This document shows, one piece after another, positions 56,561 through 64,000 of a stretch of 64,000 nt of DNA. Within the stretch, counting starts at the first letter, position 1; each line of letters starts with the position of its first letter. Under the pieces are notes generated by a model, which saw only the letters and a program-made list of their open reading frames with translations, was not told the origin of the DNA and searched no databases. The stretch is from Trichobilharzia szidati (lineage: Eukaryota; Platyhelminthes; Trematoda; Strigeidida; Schistosomatidae): positions 85,318,020 through 85,382,019 of the forward strand of contig OX235272.1 in assembly GCA_944472155.2 (NCBI GenBank), given 5' to 3'. The translations under genes and the position numbers were made by a program.

Positions 56561-57312
56561 GTATAAAAATTAAATTTTTGTCATCTGAAGAAGTCACATG
56601 TCTCCCTTTCAAAATCTTAACATTTCAAACAATTTTGATATGATTTTCATTTTTTAACATGCTTAAGCATACTTATACTTTCTAAATTTAACCTACAATA
56701 TTGAGAAACAGATTAAAATGTCACATTCACTTCATTACTGGTTAGTTTTTCAATCGAATTGTCACATTTTATATTCAAAATCAGATGTTCAAATTTCTCA
56801 TGGTCAGACGGTTTGAATTTTCTTCTTCTTCTCTGTGTGTTTTTCTCTCTCCTCTAATTCACTAAGATTCTACTTTTCATCATAATATACAGTTTATTTG
56901 CGTGAAACTTTTAGCGATTTCACTCTTCACTCGCATTGATCCTTGTTGATTCGGTTAAATTTTCTGTTGGCTTGTTTGTTGATATAAAACTTTATCGGTC
57001 AAGAAAAATTAGTCAAATTCAAGTCAAATGAAAATTAAAGTTTGTTATTTTATTTAGTCAAAGGTTAATAATGGCTACTAAAATGACAATTTTGACATTT
57101 TAATCATCATAAATTGCGAAATAGTAAAAAGCGGTAAACTCTCAAAGTAAAATAAAAACTGTAAAGAGAATCCCTGTTATTTTTCAAACTAGTTTTCATT
57201 ATTAATTAATGGAATTAGAAATATCTAATAATGCTTAATGATGAACTGATGACTTTATCTCGAGTGTATGCAGAGGATGTTTAACGTGAGATAAATAGAG
57301 GATATATTGAAA
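56561..57312. other. AT-rich stretch, nothing recognised
   Basis: A pyrimidine-rich tract lies at about 56820-56860; no coding motif. Confidence 0.4.
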
Positions 57313-57314
57313 TA

Positions 57315-57485
57315 ATCCGAGATGTACATTTCGTCCATCTTGGGACTCATCTTATGAATGTACCTGTACTCCCAGTGAGTGATAGAGTTCCCGTCAGGAT
57401 TAGGGGCTAGTACTCATCGTTTCAAATGCCCAAGCGTTATCCACTAGACCACTTTGGTTACCATAGCTACCACTTGTGCAACAGA
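57315..57485 (-). mobile_element. Smα retroposon with hammerhead domain
   Basis: Minus strand: A-box TGGTCTAGTGG, the TTTGAAACGATG block, a diverged B-box and a hammerhead at 57315-57362. The core retains ATGAGTCCCAAGATGGACGA and GAAATG; the first bases (CTG) are replaced by AAG. Helix I pairs poorly. The CGAAA part lost in the copy at 10264 is kept here. Confidence 0.78.
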
Positions 57486-57699
57486 GGCTGAACATTTTGG
57501 TCAAATCGTTCATTAAGAAAATCAAAGTTGAATTTGAAATAAATGGATACATTGATATCTTTCAAGGATAAGAGTTTATAAAGTGAATGTTTAGTCATTA
57601 TTTCAAGTGAAGTGTGAAAGTTATCAATGAGTACTTTTCTCAGTGGTACACAAGAGTATTATGTCTCATTCACTCGGCCTGGCTTAACTTTATTTTTAT

Positions 57700-58595
57700 T
57701 TAGATAGAGTAATAAGAAGACGTAACTTGTCTGAATCGTGTAATGTAGCATTTGCGCAACACATTTCGAACAATCTGATCACACACGGACTTGTCATAGG
57801 AATATATATATGAAATTAATAAAGAGTTAAGAGGTAAGAAATAAAAAATAGACTAAGGTCAAGTTAAAAGGACATATTGAAGGTCAAAATCACAACACTG
57901 AATAACAGAGGTAGTTGTACATCTACCCTAGTGTGTTTCAAAACAAACCTTACTAAGGAAGGTCTGATGTGATGATGACGAGTTGCTTTTGAATGTACAA
58001 AGGTGGTTTAAACTTCTTAATTGCCAGCAAGGGTTTTCACAAACTTTAGGATACGCCCCAAACAGGTTTTATAGATAGGTTTATGTCCAGTACCCTCTGT
58101 AATAGGTTTCGCAATATAGGAGCTAGGTCTCCTCTTCTAACCATTATTGGGTTCAGGGGATTCCATTTACTTATGAAGCCATTTAGGAGTATACTCTGAA
58201 GCTCTAACTTGCAGAGATCGATGAGTCTTCCCTATTTATGTGTGGCCACACGTACATTTAGGTCGGTTAATACAGTGGGATTTGACATTACTTTTCGCAT
58301 GTTTAAAAGGGCTTAGATGGATATATTGTCTTCACATTCTCAATTATTATGATATTAACTGCATAAAAAGTCTTTTTAACAGCAGCGTTCAATCTTTGTC
58401 TAGTTGTCAAGCTGCTATGATCCCCCATATAGGGTAGTTTGATGTACATGTCTTTCTTAGCAGTGAGTTGGAGTGTAAGTCTTGATGTTCTGACTATTTT
58501 ATATCTCCTGATGAACTTGTCTGGATAATTATTATCAACCAGAGTTTGTGTTAGCTTTCTTTCTTCTGCATCAAGTGTGTCTTTAATTTATTTAT
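57700..58595 (-). pseudogene. Penelope-like element, divergent family
   Basis: The minus strand reads LTQTLVDNNYPDKFIRRYK near 58500-58560, then YIKLPYMGD (58420-58446), the PLE connector with its LPY signature, and RLNAAVKKTFYAV. A nuclease start (MYVWP) and the C-terminal LGRILKFVKTLA near 58030-58080 follow. Stops interrupt it. Its sequence differs clearly from the other PLEs here. Confidence 0.7.
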
Positions 58596-58709
58596 TTTGA
58601 AACAATTCGTTGAGTACTGTGATATATCACAAAGTAATAAAAATTTAGGAATATTTAGTAGTTGGGACATAATTGTATATTTATTTATCTACTTTAATAT
58701 GGAGAGATA

Positions 58710-59715
58710 TTTATCATTATTTCCTTGGGTTCCGAGTGCAGCATTTCCATTTTGCTTTCCTCTCTGCAGTCCTCTTTGACTAGCTCCATTATTCCCTCCT
58801 CATAACGTCTCCACCATGTCACCCTCAGACGCTCAACTCGTCGCTTCTCATTCGTATTCCACTCAACACCAAGCCTGGTGCGCGATGTTGTTCAGCGTGT
58901 GTCTGATCCATCTCTTTCTTCTTCGGAATATTTTTTGAGCAATAGGTTCCTGACTGACTTATTCACAAACTTTCTTGCTGGTAATCTTTTCTGACTGGCC
59001 ATCTGATTTTCAGCATAGAAGCAGAGAAGGCAGTTGTCGAGAAAAAGTTTACAGCAGCCTGTTGGAATTACCTTAAATGACGCGTGCTCCAATTCCCTGA
59101 ACCATATAGAAGAAATGATTTGACATTATTTTTGAAGATCTGAATCTTATCCCATGTGCTGCGTACTTTAAATCTCCACACTGTCTGTCTGTCCTGCTTT
59201 TCTGATCCTGCCTTTAACATCCTAATCCCTGCTGCATGTAACTAGAACGCTGCTACTCAGACCAGGTAGGCGAAAGAGGTGACCTCCTACAAATTACTCG
59301 TGTTGGTGATGATTAGTGTTTGTAGTTATTAGCTAGATAACTTCATCATCTCTCTCTTCTCTATGTTCATCTGAATTATTTTCCTGACTGAGTGCCTCTT
59401 CCGTCAACTTGTTGATTTTCTCCTGTTGAGTTTCCGCTTTGTGCGACATTAGACATAAATCGCCTGTGAAGTCCAGATCTTCTTGAGTCCACTTGTCGGC
59501 CCAAAGTATTCTTGTCTTTTCTTCCCCCCCCCCCCACAGCATTTGTCATGTTCCAGTCCGCCACAATCAGGAATATCATCGGTGATAGTAGGCAGGTAGC
59601 CTTGTCTTACTCCTGTATTCGCTTCAACAGCATCACTGAGTTTTATGTTGTGCGTTGCTTCACATTTGGCATCACCATATACCCACCTTATGAGGTTGAT
59701 AAAGCTTTGGAACAC
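58710..59715 (-). pseudogene. RTE LINE, RT to 3' end, with 15-base target duplication
   Basis: Minus strand: RWVYGDAKCEATHNIKLSDA, then TGVRQGYLP (motif B) near 59570-59640, ending at a TTATTTCC-type tail at 58710. TAATATGGAGAGATA is repeated exactly at 58695-58709 and 59716-59730. A poly-C run at 59526-59538 disrupts the frame. It is 5'-truncated within the RT. Confidence 0.88.
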
Positions 59716-60019
59716 TAATATGGAGAGATACTAGATAAGGAATTCATGTTTTTTATATGCTAGGGTGCTGGTATCAAAATCCATAATGATAACTTGTTTA
59801 ACTTTAGCCAAATAGACTAACCTGGATATTAGAAAGTGATAGTTTATTTTTATTGAAATCATTTGTTTATCAGCTGTCAAAAGAATATTATATTTCCCTA
59901 GAATCCGTAAAAGTGCAATGAAATATCTGGTTTTCACAGCGACTAAGTTACAAAACTGAAACAAGGTTGGGCAGGGAACAGACAAGATTGAAATATAACC
60001 AAAATGCGATGATGAACCT

Positions 60020-60450
60020 TACTGTAAATCTAATTACACTGTTTGTGCTTTAGCCAACCAATACTCAATTCAGGAAAAAACTGCCTTGTTCCACCTCTTT
60101 CATGTGCATTTACCACTTTAACTGCACCTGTGGAGCTAGTTACATTGGAGTTACGATCAGGCAAGTTCTTCGTTGAATTTCTTAACATCTGCTATCTTGG
60201 TTTGGCATAGGTCTGAATGAAGCTATACGCAGCTCAATACTAGCTCATCTCGTCAATACTGGACATCAAGTAGACTCTAATAAAGCTCTTAAAGTTATTA
60301 ATCATATACCACTTAACCTCTCGCATGGTCTACGGGTAGGACTTTTATATACAGCGGAGGCAATTGAAATTCATCTGAACAAGCCAAATCTGTGTGTTCA
60401 AAAGAAATTTGTACAGTCCCTTTCTTCGCTATGGCCAATTACATAATGTG
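60020..60450 (+). pseudogene. Penelope-like element: GIY-YIG and C-terminus
   Basis: The plus strand reads CIYHFNCTCGASYIGVTIRQ near 60110-60165. AIRSSILAHLVNTGHQVDSN, then ALKVINHIPLNL and AIEIHLNKPNLCVQKKF, run to a stop after SLWPIT near 60441. The C-terminal half is open apart from two stops. No RT. Confidence 0.78.
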
Positions 60451-60544
60451 TATTAAGTTTTACAAATAGTTTCCCTCTCCCTTCGCAAACATCGATTGAC
60501 TTTGTTACTTAATTATAACTAATTCAGTTAAATATTTTGTATCT

Positions 60545-60985
60545 TGATACTCTCACGTGGCGTGTCACGAAAAGGATTTCCAACAGGTTGCAGACTTTCA
60601 TCAACAGCTGCCTTCGCTGGCTCCATACTGAAGATCAAATAGCCGGCCAGAAAGAATAAGCAACAAGAAACTCTGGCTTGGAACAAACCAACCGAGATCC
60701 GTTCGATCAAGAAATATGTAGGAGAAAGTGGAGATGGATCGGGCATACATTGAAGAGGCCGCCGAATGACATCGCACGCCAGGCCGTTGAGTGAAATCCA
60801 AATGGGAAGCGACGAAAGGGTCGTCAGTGCGAGGATGACTTGGAGGAGATCATGTGAGGAAGAGATGAGAGAGTTTGGTCAATCGTGGACCTAACTGAAG
60901 AGGACAGCAGAAAACAGAACAAAGTGGAGATGCGTTGTTGAATCGCTATGTTCTACTCGGAACACAAGGGAATAATAATACTCCC
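60545..60985 (+). pseudogene. RTE LINE 3' end
   Basis: Plus strand: WERTNQ relic, GHTLKRPPNDIARQAVE, then a VVESLCSTRNTRE-like end and tail AATAATAATA. It meets the reversed RTE at 61010 tail to tail. Confidence 0.82.
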
Positions 60986-61009
60986 ACATTATTTTGCTTA
61001 TTATTATTA

Positions 61010-62195
61010 TCATCATTTCCTTTGATTCCTAGAGGAACATAGGGCTTCAACCGCGCGTTTACATTGCGTTCGGTTCTCTGCTAGAGTTTTCATCTGGCTC
61101 TAAGTCTGCCCACATGCTTTTATCTCCTCTTCACATGACCTCCTCCATGTCACCCTCACACTGAAGACCAATTCGATGCTTCCCTTTCAGGTTCAACTCG
61201 AGGACTAGTCTAGTGATGTTACTTGATGGCTTCCGTAGAGTATAGCCAATCCATCTCCATTTCTTTTTGCCTATTTGTTGCACAATGGGTTCCTGGTTGC
61301 TTTGCCCCCACAGTGCCCTATTGCTGATCTTTTCTGGCCGGCCATCTGATCTTGAGTAATGAGCGAAGACAACTGTTAATGAATGTCTGTAGTTTGTTTG
61401 AGATGCTCTTTATGACGCGTAGTGCAAGTCTCCAGTCCGTATAGTAGCACTGACTTCACATTGGAGTTGAAAATCCGGATTTTATTTTTGATGCTGAGTG
61501 CTGTTGATCTCCACATAGACTTGAGAGAAATGAAAGCTTGTCTTGCTTTTCCGATCCTTGCTTTGATATCCTCGTCAGTTCCGACTGTAGTTGAAACGAT
61601 GCTTCGTAAGTAGGTAGGTAGGTAAAGTAGGTTCTTTCTTTGAGGTTCCTCCCATTTATGCTGATTGTTGTCTGTTGTTGTTGTTGTTGTTGCTGTTGGT
61701 GGTGTTGCCCAGGAATCTTCATCACCTCTGTTTTCTCTATGTTCACCTGAAGGGAAGGCCTATCTTTGATGCTTCTTCTGCCAACTTGTTGCTTTTCGCT
61801 TGCATATCTTCCAGTTTGTGGGAAATCAGATATATATCATCGGTGAAGTCCAGATCCTCCAAGTCTTTTGTGTGGGTCCATTTTATGCCTGTTTCCTCGC
61901 TGCCCGCTGTGTCGCATTATCCAATCTACTGCAATCAGGAAAATCATTGGCGATAGAAGGCAGCTTTGTCTTACTCCCATCTTTACTTCGAAGGATTCCG
62001 TAAGTTCCCCGTTGTGGATTACTTGGCATGCAGCATTGTCGTACAGTTGTTGGATGAGATGTATAATTGTCGGTGGCACCCCTTGGTAGTAGCGAAGTAG
62101 TTTCCAAATCACCTCTCGATCGACGCTGTCGAAGGCCTTTTCAAAGTCGATGAAGTTGAGATAGAGAGGTGACTGCCTCTTAGTCATCGTTATTT
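61010..62195 (-). pseudogene. RTE LINE, RT domain to 3' end
   Basis: A minus-strand frame at 61837-62187 (116 codons) reads LNFIDFEKAFDSVDREVIWK (motif A), then IHNGELTESFEVKMGVRQ followed by SCLLSP (motif B, with Ser for Gly) and IFLIAVDWIMR. After a frameshift come the TEVMKIPGQ region with a CAA/Q-rich repeat, the post-RT region and the 3' tail at 61010. Motif A is intact, but the FADD box is lost at the frameshift near 61840. Confidence 0.87.
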
Positions 62196-62421
62196 TACAT
62201 ATTTGTTGGTTATATGCTGACTTGTGGCTAACCCCTACAGATTAAATGATCTTGAAATTCGTAATTATCTAACCCTCTCCTTCAGAAATTAGATAACTTG
62301 TTGGTAACTTAGGGAATCGGTTCTCTCTTCATAAGTACTTAAACTGCATCATATAATAATACTTCAGATTATCGCTATACATGTAAATCCTGTATTAAGA
62401 GGAAATATTTTAGAACTAAAG

Positions 62422-62685
62422 ACGCTAATAGCGTGTCGGTGGCATAGCGGTTAGGACGCTCGCCGACCATGCACATGGTCCGGGGTTCGACTCCCGGCCG
62501 ACGCACTCCTTTACCTCGCTATGCCAGAAATAAAAGCTGGTAAAGAGAAAAGGTTGGGCATGTGGCTAGCAACCCCATACTGTAAAAATAAACACTGCTT
62601 CAGAAACGTCAAGCTTCTAGCTTGAAGTCCTATGTTCCACTGGGAACGTGAAGGAATAAAAAAATTAAAAAAAAACACGCTAATA
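62422..62685 (+). mobile_element. S1 SINE, best-preserved copy, with target duplication
   Basis: Element 62431-62676; ACGCTAATA is repeated at 62422-62430 and 62677-62685. The A-box TGGCATAGCGG and B-box GGTTCGACTCC are near-canonical, the body is complete, and the tail runs into a long A-rich end. Pol III transcription is plausible. Confidence 0.92.
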
Positions 62686-63552
62686 ACTCCTACACTATGT
62701 GTTCACGTATTGTCTGAAATAAAGATTTATTATTATATTACCTCATCTTTCAGTTTGGAAGCTGCAGCTTGCTGGCACTCAGCGTTCTTTGAATCAGTTT
62801 TCTCAAATTGTTGGTGGTTATTTCATATCGTGCGCCCCCTTTGAATTGTAGTCGTATATACAATAGTTTCTGTCAAGGATGACTAAATCTTATCCTTTAT
62901 CAATCTTTTGTCATTTATCAATTTTTGTAATTCTTCTTTGTGTTCCTTTGTCAAGGTACTTTTGAAGTTGTGTTTGATGTTTTTATACTGATAACAACAA
63001 TCTACTAGACTGCATCTCAATCGCTCTAATTCCGAGCTGCGTCCCTTATCTAACATCTGTCAGGTAATAAATAAATTAGCGAAGGCATCTAGATACCGGG
63101 AACTCCAAACGCCAGAGGTAGTTCGCCAAAGTCAACCACAGCACTGCATGCAGAAGAAACTGGTTCAGCCATTATTGCCAGCTATCCTGTCCTTCTACCT
63201 AACCTATAAATTCATAAATTCTCTATTACTCTCCTTAATTTATCTGATATTCAGTCGGTTTAGTGTTATATGAATGCACATTTACACTTACTGATGACTT
63301 TGAAATGAAATCCATTCAGTGTTATTGATTCAGCGTAATTTAAAACAGTATAAATGTTGTTAAAAACACTATTTCTTCAATCATTATGACGATACAAAAG
63401 TAAAATATTCATCTAAGTTTCTATAGTTTTAAGGATCTGATGAGCTTCAAAGCGAAATTCGTTGGGAACTTACATTCGGTAAGGCACGACCGATCTCCTT
63501 GTAGACGGAAAACCAAGTAAAACTAATGATCTAGTTTGCTTTATAATTATCA
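62686..63552. other. Unassigned sequence
   Basis: Around 63060-63200, ELQTPEV and VQPLLPAILSFYL-like frames have no firm match. No gene supported. Confidence 0.35.
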
Positions 63553-63948
63553 CCTAGGTGGCACAGAGGTTAAGACGGTCGCTGACCATGCACATGGCCC
63601 GGGGTTCAATCCCCGGCCGACGCACACCTGATATCAGTGGTCGGCCTGTTAAATTTAGGCTACCGATATCACATAACCTCGCCTAGATTACTAGGTCACT
63701 AGTATTCTAGCCGGTCCCAAGCCCGGATAAAGAGGGAGGGTTGGGGCGTGGTGCTAGCAACTCCACCCCCAAAGCTTAACCAAGTTGCTACTAAAACTTC
63801 AACGCACAAATATATTCAAAATTCTAAAATTACAAATAGTGACCTTATTTTTCGCTGGAATCGGGGAAGTGAAATGACGCGGGCTGGTGAAAGCCTTCGG
63901 GAAGCCAGTCAGCCGATGTGCCTTCTTTCGATGAAAGCGAAAATAAGG
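63553..63948 (+). promoter_or_regulatory. RTE 5' leader with tRNA-like head
   Basis: 63553-63640 is a tRNA-like head (A-box TGGCACAGAGG, B-box GGTTCAATCCC) continuing into S1b-type sequence to about 63680. It leads into AGGGTTGGGGCGTGGTGCTA and ACTAAAACTTCAACGC, the RTE leader that S1 SINEs resemble. It could be a captured Pol III promoter of the RTE element or an S1b SINE that landed beside it. Confidence 0.6.
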
Positions 63949-64000
63949 ATGGGGACGTGGATTATTCGTACAATGTACGAAGCTGGGAAGGCTGCTCAGG
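63949..64000 (+). CDS. RTE LINE ORF start (endonuclease), cut by the window end
   Basis: ATG at 63949 opens MGTWIIRTMYEAGKAAQ, matching the usual start of RTE AP endonucleases (TWNVRTM-like, then AGKTAQ). The Asn next to the Val is Ile here (TWII for TWNV), which may affect metal binding. The downstream part lies outside the window. Confidence 0.8.
   Translation, partial: MGTWIIRTMYEAGKAAQ

Noticed and set aside
59526..59538. Poly-C run as a regulatory element
   Set aside because: It lies inside a decayed RTE frame and is best read as a slippage or sequencing artefact.
63290..63320. CTGATGA followed by GAAA on the plus strand as a hammerhead
   Set aside because: Spacer too short for helix II and no helix I partner.
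1..64000. CRISPR array or prokaryotic operon
   Set aside because: No regularly spaced short repeats and no gene clusters; all repeats are eukaryotic retroelements.

Overview
The window looks like gene-poor, AT-rich nuclear DNA from a schistosome or a close trematode relative. This rests on Smα-type tRNA-derived retroposons carrying schistosome-style hammerhead ribozymes, SR2-like (RTE-type) and CR1/Jockey-like LINE fragments, many Penelope-like elements (PLEs), and an 18S rRNA fragment of trematode V4 type. I found no host protein-coding gene, no genuine tRNA gene and no bacterial-style operon. Nearly all open frames longer than 60 codons are remnants of reverse transcriptase (RT), GIY-YIG nuclease or endonuclease, or shadows of repeats.

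Layout: 1-8.0 kb holds a reversed CR1-like endonuclease, a PLE tail, two reversed RTE 3' ends, the S4 repeat and a GC-rich block. 8.7-13.1 kb is a PLE and Smα cluster. 14-16.2 kb holds an S2 retroposon, a large palindrome and an RTE fragment carrying an inserted 18S rRNA piece. 16.2-19.5 kb is an RTE element split by a CR1-like LINE end and by the best-preserved gene here, a 514-codon PLE RT/GIY-YIG frame. 20-31 kb is dominated by S1 SINEs, the R-x, R-w and R-y repeats, and PLE or CR1 pieces. 30.6-43.3 kb holds more PLEs, S2 inverted dimers and the inverted R-y partner. 44-47.3 kb contains stacked RTE 3' portions. 48-56.5 kb has PLEs with inverted arms, a 1.6 kb element with long terminal inverted repeats, and R-x copies loaded with S2 and S1. 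57.3-62.2 kb has Smα, a divergent PLE and RTE copies. The last 450 bases are the 5' end of another RTE element.

Interactions: the elements appear to depend on one another. S1 SINEs combine a tRNA-like Pol III head, a body resembling the RTE 5' leader and the RTE 3' tail, so the RTE machinery is their likely partner. Smα, S2 and PLE ends all carry hammerhead-like cores. The best are at 17216-17268 (PLE) and 31879-31934 (S2). Target-site duplications and empty sites in paralogous repeats let several insertions be ordered in time. The labels S1, S1b, S2, S4, R-v, R-w, R-x, R-y and R-z are local names used here, not database names.
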